Assembly (NCBI GenBank): GCA_018267315.1
Contig: JAFDYS010000036.1
Span: 3,287 to 62,589 of the forward strand
DNA: 59,303 nt
From: Bacteroidota bacterium
GTDB lineage: Bacteria; Bacteroidota; Bacteroidia; Chitinophagales; UBA10324
Direction of reading: 5' to 3'
Positions within the stretch are counted from its first letter, which is position 1. The number at the start of each line of letters is the position of its first letter. Both the position numbers and the translations under genes were made by a program. Positions 1 to 8,309 of this stretch are shown here, piece by piece. Under the pieces are notes generated by a model. That model was not told the DNA's origin and did not search any database. It saw nothing but the letters and a program-made list of their open reading frames with translations.

Positions 1-174
1 CAGATCATTGCCATTGGCATCAGTGAAACCTGTAACCAACCAGGATCCCTTCAACCGCTCATCAGGAAGCTGCATGGTAAAAATGGGACCTTCAGGATAC
101 TGAAAGCAACTGCTGAAGGAAACAATAGCCATCACGAGAATTGCCAGAAAACTGATATATTGAAATCGCTTCAT
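1..174 (-). CDS. Putative lipoprotein, N-terminal part only
   Basis: The reading frame is open from an ATG at 174 to the window edge and gives 58 residues. It starts MKRFQYISFLAILVMAIVSF and is followed by SSC, a lipoprotein signal peptide with the lipid-attachment cysteine at residue 23. The mature part contains a phrase like GSWLVTGFTDANGND, which resembles the first strand of small lipocalin-like Bacteroidota lipoproteins, but too little is present to assign a family. A promoter-like -7 box lies at 207-214. The protein is probably an envelope lipoprotein of unknown function, and its remainder lies outside the window. Confidence 0.6.
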   Translation of the reverse strand, partial: MKRFQYISFLAILVMAIVSFSSCFQYPEGPIFTMQLPDERLKGSWLVTGFTDANGNDL

Positions 175-206
175 AATTCATTTCCGGAAAGCACCGGAAC
201 CGGTTT

Positions 207-237
207 CAAAGGTAATGAGAATTCAATCGCGCGCATA
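207..237 (-). promoter_or_regulatory. Candidate Bacteroidota promoter for the truncated lipoprotein gene
   Basis: On the minus strand TACCTTTG (214-207) matches the -7 consensus TAnnTTTG exactly. TATG lies 19 bases upstream (237-234), matching three of four bases of the -33 TTTG. The start codon is about 33 bases downstream. This is a motif match only. Confidence 0.4.
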
Positions 238-330
238 AGCGCTTTCTGATTTTCCCATCTGCTTAAGAGTTTACTTAACAGGGCTGCAAAAGTTTCGCCA
301 TCTCCGTACCTGCTCCGTCTTATTGTTGCA

Positions 331-365
331 ATAAAAAAGAGAGCCGTTCCCCCGGAACGGCTCTC
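331..365 (-). terminator. Intrinsic terminator
   Basis: A perfect 12-bp stem, GAGAGCCGTTCC (339-350) paired with GGAACGGCTCTC (354-365), has a 3-base loop. On the minus strand it is followed by a run of six T (338-333). It sits 18 bases beyond the stop codon of the minus-strand gene ending at 384. Confidence 0.9.
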
Positions 366-383
366 TAAGAATTATGATTCTGC

Positions 384-1343
384 TTAATCCCAAACCTTCA
401 CCTGACCGATGTTGCCCTTCTGAACATTCATGATCTGGTGAGTGGTGTAATCGCTGCCCACCTTGTTGATGAAAGCGAGGATGTGAAGGTTCGTTTTGTT
501 GAATCCGGTTACTGTGGTGCCGTACGTTTTCACGTAATCGCCTCCTGCTACCATGGAGGAAGCCGGGATAGCATCTCCCATGTCAGCTGTAAGTACTTTT
601 CTCAAAACCTTGTTGTGCTTCCAGTTGGTGATCGGATCACCGATGTTATTGAGGGCCGGGTTATCCGGAGAAACCGCGCCCGGATTATTGTAGTAATTAC
701 TTTGATGAACCGCCGCAACGCCATCTTCAATGAGATACACAGTAACACGGTAGTCACCCGAATACGGGGCAGCAAATCCGCAGTGTACTTCCACATACAT
801 GCTGTCAGTCCCTTTGAAGTATGACTGCATGGCAAGTCCGCACGTGCTGGTGGGATTGGTTCCGATGATGGTGTTTGCCGCACTGCTCCAGTAACCACGG
901 GAGAAAAGTGCATCAGTGCCATAGGGTACCCTGTTCACCGCACCTGCAGGGTGACCATAGGTATTATTGAGAAAACCGGGGCCTTCAAATGTAACATCAT
1001 AAGGCAATGCGAAAGGATCCCCGTTGTGAATTGCCACACCATAAATCTGGTTCGGCTTGGAGTTTTCGAGATCCTCAACGATGAGAGCTCCATCGGGACA
1101 ATATCCACACCATTCACCGGTTACTTCTTCCACTAATACCTTTTGCGTGAAGTGATCCGGCACGGGACCAATGGTGGGAAGTCCGCCACCGCCGCCGCTA
1201 CCACCACTGCCGCCACTACCACTCCCGGAACCGGAGCCACTGCCGGAGTTATTTCCTGTACCACCGGTAGGCTTTACATATTCCTTTGTACAGGATCCTG
1301 CGACCACTGCAAGAAGAAGCAGAATAGAGAAGAATTTTTTCAT
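384..1343 (-). CDS. Omp28-type thioredoxin-fold surface lipoprotein
   Basis: This is a 319-residue protein when started at the ATG at 1343. The longer frame begins 12 codons earlier, but the signal peptide and the promoter support the internal start. MKKFFSILLL begins a lipoprotein signal with lipid-attachment Cys18. Residues about 31-54 are a nearly pure Gly/Ser tract, a likely flexible tether. The following domain carries EWCGYCPDG (Cys79 and Cys82), the CxxC typical of Omp28-related proteins with a thioredoxin fold. The Omp28 family is known as Bacteroidota outer-membrane lipoproteins; their redox role is inferred. A paralogue lies at 27769-28632. The gene stands alone, with a consensus promoter upstream and a terminator downstream. 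Confidence 0.85.
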   Translation of the reverse strand: MKKFFSILLLLAVVAGSCTKEYVKPTGGTGNNSGSGSGSGSGSGGSGGSGGGGGLPTIGPVPDHFTQKVLVEEVTGEWCGYCPDGALIVEDLENSKPNQIYGVAIHNGDPFALPYDVTFEGPGFLNNTYGHPAGAVNRVPYGTDALFSRGYWSSAANTIIGTNPTSTCGLAMQSYFKGTDSMYVEVHCGFAAPYSGDYRVTVYLIEDGVAAVHQSNYYNNPGAVSPDNPALNNIGDPITNWKHNKVLRKVLTADMGDAIPASSMVAGGDYVKTYGTTVTGFNKTNLHILAFINKVGSDYTTHQIMNVQKGNIGQVKVWD

Positions 1344-1376
1344 GGATACTTGTTTGAGGTACACAATTATGAATTT

Positions 1377-1407
1377 CAAAAGTAATTATTTCCGGGAAAC
1401 ACCCAAA
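1377..1407 (-). promoter_or_regulatory. Consensus Bacteroidota promoter for the Omp28-type gene
   Basis: On the minus strand TTTG (1407-1404) is followed after exactly 19 bases by TACTTTTG (1384-1377), matching the TTTG / TAnnTTTG primary sigma consensus of Bacteroidota at every defined position. The predicted start of transcription near 1370 leaves a leader of about 27 bases before the ATG at 1343. This is the best promoter match in the window. Confidence 0.7.
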
Positions 1408-1457
1408 CCTCTTCGACAAATGTTCAAACATTTCCGAGATCCGGTTTATCCCGGAAT

Positions 1458-3398
1458 TTATTTTGCCGGCATAGAAGCTGCTACCATCCGCTTGATTTCA
1501 TCAACTATTTCCGGGTTCAGCAGCGTGGAAATATCACCCGTCTGATCGGGATGCCCTTCTGCAATTTTCCTCAAAATCCGGCGCATGATTTTTCCGCTTC
1601 TGGTTTTGGGTAATCCGCTTACCATGTAAACCTTTTCGGGCTTGGCAATAGGCCCCACCGTTTTTGATACGGTTTGAATCACTTCATGTTCCAGTTGTTG
1701 CATTGCCCTTGCCTGGTCAGTAGCTTCGTTTTCACCCCGACAAATCACAAAAGCGATAATGGCTTCTCCTTTTATTTCATGTGGAATGGGTACCACGGCA
1801 CTCTCTACTACATCAGGATGTTCGTTGATGGCACTTTCCACTTCTGCCGTTCCGATCCGGTGCCCTGAAACCTTGATCACATCATCCACTCTTCCCGTGA
1901 TGCGGTAAAAGCCATCGTCGTCTCTGCGGCAACCATCACCGGTAAAATACATTCCGCGGTAGGTTGTGAAATAAGTTTTGATGAACCGGTCGTGATCTTT
2001 GTAAACCGTCCTGGCCTGACCCGGCCACGACCTCCTGATGCAGAGATTTCCTTCCGCAACAAGATCATTTTGTAGAACGCCATTAGTATCTACGATGACG
2101 GGTTCAATGCCGGGAAAAGGAAGCGTGGCAAATGAAGGTTTGGCAGGTGTGACACCGCCCAGCGATGTGATGAGTATGCCTCCTGTTTCAGTCTGCCACC
2201 AGGTATCAACAATGGGGCAATGTTCTTTGCCGATTTGCCGGTGGTACCATTCCCACGCTTCTTCATTAATCGGTTCTCCCACCGAGCCCAGCAGCCGGAG
2301 CGAACTGAGATCGGCTCCCTGCAAGTGTTCTTCGCCCTGCGCCTGAAATGATCTGATGGCCGTGGGAGCCGTATAGAAAATATCCACGCTGTATTTACTG
2401 ATGATCTTCCACCAGCGGCTCCAGTCAGGATAGGCCGGAATGCCTTCATACATCAGGGTTGTGGCTCCGTTAAGCAGCGGGCCATAAACTACATAGCTAT
2501 GCCCGGTGATCCAGCCGATATCTGCTGTACACCAGTAAACTTCATGTTCCCGGTATTGAAACACATTGAGGAAGGTGTATCCCACATACACCATGTACCC
2601 CGCCGTGGTGTGCACTACACCCTTGGGCTTACCGGTGGAACCGGAAGTATACAGTATGAAGAGTGGATCTTCTGCATCCATGATTTCTGCTTCATGTTGA
2701 TCACTGGCAGATGCCATGAGCTGATCCCAGAACAGATCACGCCCTGCCATGATGCTGATTTCAGCATTAGAGCGGCGATAGATGATTACATTTTTTATGG
2801 ATGGACAATCCTGCAATGCTTCATCAGCCATGTTTTTCAGATGAACGGCCTTGTCACCCCGGTAAAATCCATCGGCGGTGATGAGCAGCTTACATTCAGC
2901 ATCCTGAATTCTGCCTGAAAGTGATTGTGCGGAAAACCCGCCGAACACAATGGAATGAATCGCTCCCACTCTGGCGCAAGCCAACATAGCCACTGCCAGT
3001 TCAGGGATCATAGGCATGTAAATACAAACGGTGTCGCCCTTCGTCACTCCGAGTTGCTTGAGTACGTTGGAGAACTTGCACACCTCGCGATGTAATTCCC
3101 GGTAAGACAATCTTCTCCCGGCCTCATCCGGATCATTCGGTTCCCAGATGATCGCCGTCTTGTCAGCAAACGATTCAAGATGGCGATCGAGGCAATTGAC
3201 GGTGATGTTCAGGCGGGCGCCTTCGAACCATTTGTAATCCACTTTCTCAAAACCGCCCGAGTGAACGCGATCCCACATTTTACGCCAATGATAACCGGCG
3301 GCCACTTCGGCCCAAAAATTATCAGCATCATACAAGCTGCGTTCATACGCCGTCTTGTACTGGTCATAGGAAGTGATTCGGGAAATCATGGGAGTCAA
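1458..3398 (-). CDS. acs: Acetate--CoA ligase (acetyl-CoA synthetase)
   Basis: This 646-residue protein has the usual length of AMP-forming acetyl-CoA synthetase. It would activate acetate with ATP through acetyl-adenylate to acetyl-CoA in the cytoplasm. The adenylate-forming P-loop motif YTSGSTGKPKGVVHT lies near residues 250-265, and the hinge and CoA region SGHRIGTAEVESAI lies in the C-terminal third. The terminal PKTRSGKIMRR contains the catalytic lysine (about Lys603), which is the residue acetylated in homologues. Two starts are close together, Met1 and Met4; the choice changes little. It is a single gene between the Omp28-type gene and recJ. A 7-base-phased repeat lies just upstream of its start. 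Confidence 0.97.
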   Translation of the reverse strand: MTPMISRITSYDQYKTAYERSLYDADNFWAEVAAGYHWRKMWDRVHSGGFEKVDYKWFEGARLNITVNCLDRHLESFADKTAIIWEPNDPDEAGRRLSYRELHREVCKFSNVLKQLGVTKGDTVCIYMPMIPELAVAMLACARVGAIHSIVFGGFSAQSLSGRIQDAECKLLITADGFYRGDKAVHLKNMADEALQDCPSIKNVIIYRRSNAEISIMAGRDLFWDQLMASASDQHEAEIMDAEDPLFILYTSGSTGKPKGVVHTTAGYMVYVGYTFLNVFQYREHEVYWCTADIGWITGHSYVVYGPLLNGATTLMYEGIPAYPDWSRWWKIISKYSVDIFYTAPTAIRSFQAQGEEHLQGADLSSLRLLGSVGEPINEEAWEWYHRQIGKEHCPIVDTWWQTETGGILITSLGGVTPAKPSFATLPFPGIEPVIVDTNGVLQNDLVAEGNLCIRRSWPGQARTVYKDHDRFIKTYFTTYRGMYFTGDGCRRDDDGFYRITGRVDDVIKVSGHRIGTAEVESAINEHPDVVESAVVPIPHEIKGEAIIAFVICRGENEATDQARAMQQLEHEVIQTVSKTVGPIAKPEKVYMVSGLPKTRSGKIMRRILRKIAEGHPDQTGDISTLLNPEIVDEIKRMVAASMPAK

Positions 3399-3404
3399 AA
3401 GATC

Positions 3405-3470
3405 AATGGTGAGACTTGAATGGTGAATGATGATGTCTTAAATTGAAATCCGATTAGTTGAGAAGTTGAA
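3405..3470. repeat. Degenerate 7-base-phased repeat in the acs leader
   Basis: Consecutive heptamers AATGGTG, AGACTTG, AATGGTG and AATGATG occupy 3405-3432, with weaker phased heptamers to about 3470. The core GTGAATGATGA (3424-3434) recurs exactly at 21521-21531. The tract begins 7 bases upstream of the acs start codon. Confidence 0.45.
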
Positions 3471-3510
3471 ACCAATTCATGCTTCTGATTTCAGATTGCA
3501 AATTCCTGAA

Positions 3511-5196
3511 TCATTTTATGTCTTTCACCAGCATCTCAATTCTTTTTCGGCCGTTCCATTCATTCTCTTCGAGCGAATAACAGATATCAAACGGCTCCCC
3601 GCTCTTGATCTTCGAAATATGTTCGGCCATGCCGAATCCGACACCCTGAAGGTTGGCTTCATTCTTTTTCACATAAAACCGGATGTGATCGCTTCCCACC
3701 ACCTTGGTCCATCCGTTGTCAACCACGCCCTGGGTAACAAAGAGCGGTTTCATATTCTGCGGACCAAACGGACCGAATTGCCGGAGTATGTTGTAAAACT
3801 TCGGAGTAACATCAGCCGGATCAAGCGCTGCATTGATTTCTATTTCGGGAATCAGCAACCGCTCATCAATCGAGGTGGCAACCACTTCTTCAAACCTCCG
3901 GCGGAATGCATCGAGGTTATCGCGTTTCATGGTAATGCCTGCAGCAAACATGTGACCACCGAATTGTTCCAACAAATCACGGCAGGCATAGATGGCTTCG
4001 TAAATATCGAAACCGGGAACGCTGCGTGCTGAGCCGGCGATAATGCCGTTCGATTCCGTGAACACAATGGTGGGCCGGTACCAAAGATCAATGAGGCGTG
4101 AGGCAACGATGCCGATCACTCCTTTGTGCCAGTCGCTTTTAAAGATGACGGTGGTTTTACGCGACTCTTGCTCCGGATCATTCTGCAACATCTCAATGGC
4201 TTCCTGCGTGATGCTGGAGTCAAATCCTTTGCGGTCCGTATTATGTTTGTTGAGCACCTGTGCGTGGGATGAGGCCTGTTCGATGCCTGAAACGAGAAGT
4301 CGTACGGCATGCCTCGCATCATCCATTCTTCCTGCCGCATTGATGCGGGGGCCAACAATAAACACCAGGTCGGAAACGGTGAGCGGTTTCTTGAGCTGAT
4401 TCAATTCTATCAAAGCACGCAGTCCCTCGCTGGGTTCTTTGTTCAGCCGTTGCAATCCATAGTACGCGAGCACGCGATTTTCTCCTGTGATGGGTACGAT
4501 GTCAGCCGCAATGCTCACCACGACAAAGTCGAGATACTTGTTCACACTGTCGTACCCGAGGTGCTTCTTTCGTGCCACGGCGGAAATAAGTTTGAAGCCG
4601 ATGCCGCAACCGCTCAGTTCTTTATAGGGATAGTGGCAGTCAGTTCTTTTCGGGTCAAGCACGGCCACCGCCTTCGGAATATTTTCATCAGGCAAATGGT
4701 GATCGCAGATGATGAAATCAATGTGGCGCTGGCTGGCATACTCAATTTTGTCAGCGGCTTTTATTCCGCAATCGAGTGCGATGACCAGTTTGAATCCGTT
4801 GGTATGAGCGTAATCAATTCCCTGCAGCGAAATGCCGTACCCTTCACTGTATCTGTTCGGAACGTAGTAATCAACGTCAGCGCCGAGTTCTTTGAAAAAA
4901 GAATAGGCGAGTGCTACGGATGTGGTTCCGTCCACATCATAATCGCCATAGATGAGAATCTTCTCGTGACTGCGAAGCGCCCGGAGAATGCGATCCACCG
5001 CTTTATCCATATCCTTCATCAAAAAAGGATCGTGCAGGTGTTCCAGCGACGGGCGGAAGAATCTCCTGGCATCTTCAAACGTGGTGATGCCGCGCTGTAC
5101 CAGCAACATGGCCAAAGCTGCAGGGATGTTCAGCGCTTGCTGCAACCGCTCCACCGCTTCCGTATCTGCGTCTCTGATTACCCAGCGCTTTTGCAT
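3511..5196 (-). CDS. recJ: Single-stranded-DNA-specific exonuclease RecJ
   Basis: The 561-residue protein matches RecJ in length and motifs. RecJ is a 5'-3' exonuclease on single-stranded DNA that acts in recombination and repair. The DHH-family motif DYDVDG is at residues 85-90 and the defining DHH triad at 165-167 (CDHHLPD). The DHHA1 motif region (GGHMFAAGITM) follows near the middle, with an OB-like C-terminal part. The start MQKRWVIRD is typical of Bacteroidota RecJ. It lies downstream of galE with a 61-base gap and is probably transcribed from within or after the sugar-nucleotide genes. Confidence 0.97.
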   Translation of the reverse strand: MQKRWVIRDADTEAVERLQQALNIPAALAMLLVQRGITTFEDARRFFRPSLEHLHDPFLMKDMDKAVDRILRALRSHEKILIYGDYDVDGTTSVALAYSFFKELGADVDYYVPNRYSEGYGISLQGIDYAHTNGFKLVIALDCGIKAADKIEYASQRHIDFIICDHHLPDENIPKAVAVLDPKRTDCHYPYKELSGCGIGFKLISAVARKKHLGYDSVNKYLDFVVVSIAADIVPITGENRVLAYYGLQRLNKEPSEGLRALIELNQLKKPLTVSDLVFIVGPRINAAGRMDDARHAVRLLVSGIEQASSHAQVLNKHNTDRKGFDSSITQEAIEMLQNDPEQESRKTTVIFKSDWHKGVIGIVASRLIDLWYRPTIVFTESNGIIAGSARSVPGFDIYEAIYACRDLLEQFGGHMFAAGITMKRDNLDAFRRRFEEVVATSIDERLLIPEIEINAALDPADVTPKFYNILRQFGPFGPQNMKPLFVTQGVVDNGWTKVVGSDHIRFYVKKNEANLQGVGFGMAEHISKIKSGEPFDICYSLEENEWNGRKRIEMLVKDIK

Positions 5197-5257
5197 TTAC
5201 TTCAAAAAATTTTCAACTGCTTTTTTTTGAAAAACTGATATACCTGATTCATTCACA

Positions 5258-6286
5258 TCATTGGGCCTGCGCCGCATGTGCTTGTTCCCATTTCCAGGCG
5301 GAGAGCATCATGGATTCCAGGGACCGCTTCGGTTCCCAGCCCATCAGTTCTTTTGCCTTGGTGTTATCGGCAAATACGGCTTCCGCATCCCCTTCCCTGC
5401 GCGGACCATATTCGACATTCAGCTTCACCCCCGAGGCGGATTCAAAAGCGTGAACCATCTCCAGTACGGTAACCCCGTTACCCGTTCCCAAATTTATGAT
5501 ATCGAGATACGACTCATCCAGCTGTTTCTTCATCAGGTACTCAAGGGCAAGAACGTGGGCCTCTGCAATGTCCATTACGTGAACGTAGTCACGAATGCAA
5601 CTGCCGTCACGAGTTGGATAGTCAGTGCCGTTCACAAAAAATTTCTCCTGCCTTCCCGCAGCTGTTTTGGTAATGGCCGGAACGAGATTCAACGGTTTGT
5701 CTTCAATGGGTTCACCGATCAGCGCCGAGTCATGAGCGCCTGCGGGATTGAAATAGCGCAACAACAAAGCATGAAAGGTGTGCGCCTTCGCGAAATCAGT
5801 GATCATGAGCTCACCCATGTACTTGGTACGTCCATAGGGCGAAACCTGTTCGGTTACCGCCGTGTCTTCTTTTACCGGTAGCGATTTCACATTGCCATAA
5901 ACAGAACTGGATGATGAAAAGATGAGCTGCGGCGTTTTGTATTCTTTAATGCAAAGCAACAGATTCATTAATGACAGCAGGTTGTTGCCGTAGTATTTCA
6001 ACGGCTTCTCTACAGACTCTCCCACCATTTTGAATGCAGCAAAATGAATAATGCCCTCCATATCCGGATGATCCATGAACACCGAACGCAGGTTGCGCAG
6101 GTTGCACATGTTTATCTGGTAGTTCTGAATTTTTTTGCCGGTGATTTTTTCGACGCGCTCCGGCACATACTTGCGGCCGCGTTCCATGCTGTCCACGCTG
6201 ATCACTTCAAACCCATGTTCAATCAGTGACACGATGGTGTGGCTTCCGATATAACCGCAGCCGCCCGTGACGAGAATCTTCTTCAT
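5258..6286 (-). CDS. galE: UDP-glucose 4-epimerase
   Basis: This 342-residue short-chain dehydrogenase/reductase interconverts UDP-glucose and UDP-galactose. The NAD-binding glycine motif TGGCGYIGSHT is at residues 7-17. The catalytic SSSSSVYG segment is near 124-131 and the Tyr-x3-Lys pair is Tyr151 and Lys155. Length and motif order fit GalE rather than the neighbouring UDP-xylose-type enzyme. It is the third of three minus-strand nucleotide-sugar genes (rfbA, epimerase, galE), with 40 bases separating it from the gene upstream. It likely supplies surface polysaccharide synthesis. Confidence 0.95.
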   Translation of the reverse strand: MKKILVTGGCGYIGSHTIVSLIEHGFEVISVDSMERGRKYVPERVEKITGKKIQNYQINMCNLRNLRSVFMDHPDMEGIIHFAAFKMVGESVEKPLKYYGNNLLSLMNLLLCIKEYKTPQLIFSSSSSVYGNVKSLPVKEDTAVTEQVSPYGRTKYMGELMITDFAKAHTFHALLLRYFNPAGAHDSALIGEPIEDKPLNLVPAITKTAAGRQEKFFVNGTDYPTRDGSCIRDYVHVMDIAEAHVLALEYLMKKQLDESYLDIINLGTGNGVTVLEMVHAFESASGVKLNVEYGPRREGDAEAVFADNTKAKELMGWEPKRSLESMMLSAWKWEQAHAAQAQ

Positions 6287-6326
6287 ACAAGAGGTTAAAA
6301 GTAGAGGGAAAAGAAATAGTAAGCGA

Positions 6327-7256
6327 TCAGAATTTTCCTTCGGCGATCATTTTCCGCAACCCTTCTTCCAGTGAATAGGGCTCGCGGTTGAGAAGTTGTT
6401 TCATTTTGGAATTGTCGGGCTGCCGGCGGATCATGTCGCCTTCTTTCAGCGGAGGATGATGCACGATCTTCGACTTTGACTTGGTGACACGCAGAATGGT
6501 TTTCGCCAGTTGTAGAATGGAAACCTCTTCGGCATGACCGATGTTCAGCACCTCATTGCGGAATTTCTTTTTCTCCAGCGCGGCCACCGTCGCATCCACA
6601 TTGTCATCCACATAGAGAAAGGTACGCGTCTGACTGCCGTCGCCATTGATCACCAATTCTTTTTCGGTGAGCGCCGCCCGCAGAAACCTCGATACCACAA
6701 AATCTGAAGACTGCCGCGGACCATACGTATTGAAGAAGCGGAAGATGCAATAGTTCAGACCGTATTCCTTGTGATATGATTTCAGAAATGATTCGCCTAC
6801 ATTTTTCACCACGGCATACGGCAACCGCGAGTTGAGCGGCGTGGTTTCTTCATTCTGCGGAAATTCCACCGGCTCACCGTACACTTCGGAGGATGAAGAG
6901 AAGTAAACGCACTGTACGCCGGTGTTCTTTGACAAATCGAGAATGTTGCGGATGCCCCGAATGTCATCAAGCACCATCACGGGATGTTGAAGTGTCCGCT
7001 GCACCCCCACTACAGCTGAATAGTGAAACACATGATCGAAACGGTACGACACCATGATAGGCGAGATATCATCAAACCGGTTTACATCGGCCTTGATGAA
7101 ATGCCAGTTCTTATTCTTGGATGTGGGAAGCCGCTCTTTGGATCCGGTGAGCAAACTGTCAACAATCACCACGTAGTTATCGGGATCCTGGATCAGCCGC
7201 GCTGCCAGTGCGCTTCCGATAAATCCTGCTCCGCCGGTTATGAGAATCTTCTGCAC
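6327..7256 (-). CDS. NAD-dependent epimerase/dehydratase, UDP-glucuronate-decarboxylase-like
   Basis: This is a 309-residue extended SDR enzyme. The Rossmann motif TGGAGFIGS is at residues 7-15, a SSSSEVYGEP active-site loop at 120-129, and the catalytic pair is Tyr147 and Lys151 (YAVVK). The segments RFFNTYGPRQ and VINGDGSQTRTFLYVDD are characteristic of the UDP-glucuronate decarboxylase / dTDP-glucose dehydratase branch. The enzyme probably makes or modifies a nucleotide sugar for surface glycans, but the exact substrate cannot be read from the sequence. It is cotranscribed in all likelihood with rfbA upstream (70-base gap) and galE downstream. Confidence 0.85.
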   Translation of the reverse strand: MQKILITGGAGFIGSALAARLIQDPDNYVVIVDSLLTGSKERLPTSKNKNWHFIKADVNRFDDISPIMVSYRFDHVFHYSAVVGVQRTLQHPVMVLDDIRGIRNILDLSKNTGVQCVYFSSSSEVYGEPVEFPQNEETTPLNSRLPYAVVKNVGESFLKSYHKEYGLNYCIFRFFNTYGPRQSSDFVVSRFLRAALTEKELVINGDGSQTRTFLYVDDNVDATVAALEKKKFRNEVLNIGHAEEVSILQLAKTILRVTKSKSKIVHHPPLKEGDMIRRQPDNSKMKQLLNREPYSLEEGLRKMIAEGKF

Positions 7257-7269
7257 GTTATTGCGGGTT

Positions 7270-7304
7270 GGTCAATAGTCATTAGTCATTAGTCATTGGT
7301 CACT
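7270..7304. repeat. Heptanucleotide tandem repeat (AGTCATT)
   Basis: Five in-phase heptamers are present: GGTCAAT, then AGTCATT three times (7277-7297), then GGTCACT. The tract lies in the 70-base gap between rfbA and the epimerase gene, 14 bases upstream of the epimerase start codon. It is the least degenerate member of the 7-base-phased tracts in this window. Confidence 0.8.
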
Positions 7305-7326
7305 ATCACTGGTAATTAAGCATGTT

Positions 7327-8187
7327 TCATTTCACCAATTCCATCAGGTAGTTGCCATATCCGCTTTTCATCAATGGCTCGGCCAGTTTTTTCAGTTGCG
7401 CATCATCAATGAATTTCTTGCGCCAGGCCACTTCTTCAATACTTCCGATTTTCAATCCTTGCCGGTTCTCCACCACCTGCACAAACTGCGAAGCGGCCAT
7501 GAGGGAATCAAAAGTTCCGGTATCAAGCCATGCCGTACCGCGATCCAGCACAGCCACTTTCAGTTTACCCCTTCTCAAATATTCTTTGTTCACATCCGTA
7601 ATTTCCAGTTCGCCGCGCGGACTGGGTTTCAGATTCACCGCAATTTCTATCACGCTGTTGTCGTAGAAATACAAACCGGGCACCGCATAATTGGATTTTG
7701 GCTCTTGCGGTTTTTCTTCAATCGAAATCACGTTGTTGTTTTCATCGAACTCCACTACACCATACCGCTCCGGGTCAGAAACATGATACGCGAAAATGAC
7801 TCCGCCATCCGGATCATTATGGTTTTCGAGAAATGTGCCGAGCCCGCTGCCGTAGAAAATGTTGTCGCCGAGAATGAGCGCTACTTTTTCTTTTCCGATA
7901 AATTCTTGGCCGATGATAAACGCCTGAGCCAGTCCTTCGGGTTTTGGCTGAACCGCATATTGAAAGTTGCAACCATACTGCGATCCGTCTTTGAGCAATC
8001 GCTGAAAACCCGGCATATCATCGGGCGTGGAGATGATGAGAATATCGCGCATGCCGGCCATCATCAAAACCGCCAGTGGATAATAAATCATCGGCTTGTC
8101 ATACACCGGCATGATTTGTTTACTGATGGCATATGTGATCGGGTACAACCGCGTACCGCTGCCGCCGGCGAGTATGATGCCTTTCAT
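7327..8187 (-). CDS. rfbA: Glucose-1-phosphate thymidylyltransferase
   Basis: The protein is 286 residues from the ATG at 8187. An upstream extension of 21 codons exists but has no conserved sequence, while [16 protein letters not shown] is the classic N-terminus. The enzyme joins glucose-1-phosphate and dTTP to give dTDP-glucose. The nucleotidyltransferase signature [11 protein letters not shown] is at residues 5-15 and the LGDNIFYG loop near 110. It is the first gene of the minus-strand nucleotide-sugar group. No rfbB, rfbC or rfbD is in the window, so the dTDP-rhamnose set is either elsewhere or the product feeds another sugar. It is divergent from the T9SS gene at 8310. Confidence 0.95.
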   Translation of the reverse strand: MKGIILAGGSGTRLYPITYAISKQIMPVYDKPMIYYPLAVLMMAGMRDILIISTPDDMPGFQRLLKDGSQYGCNFQYAVQPKPEGLAQAFIIGQEFIGKEKVALILGDNIFYGSGLGTFLENHNDPDGGVIFAYHVSDPERYGVVEFDENNNVISIEEKPQEPKSNYAVPGLYFYDNSVIEIAVNLKPSPRGELEITDVNKEYLRRGKLKVAVLDRGTAWLDTGTFDSLMAASQFVQVVENRQGLKIGSIEEVAWRKKFIDDAQLKKLAEPLMKSGYGNYLMELVK

Positions 8188-8309
8188 GGCGGGTGAAAAT
8201 AGGAAAAGTTGGAGGGGAATTTCAAAGAACGGTTGGATTATTAACGGCAAACATTTTTTCAGGACGCAATCATTTTTGGTTACTTTTCACATCTCAAAAA
8301 ATTAGCCCG

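Noticed and set aside
1171..1545. Plus-strand open frame with a proline-rich start opposite the Gly/Ser tract
   Set aside because: It is the mirror image of the tether-coding tract of the Omp28-type gene and has no signal or conserved sequence of its own.
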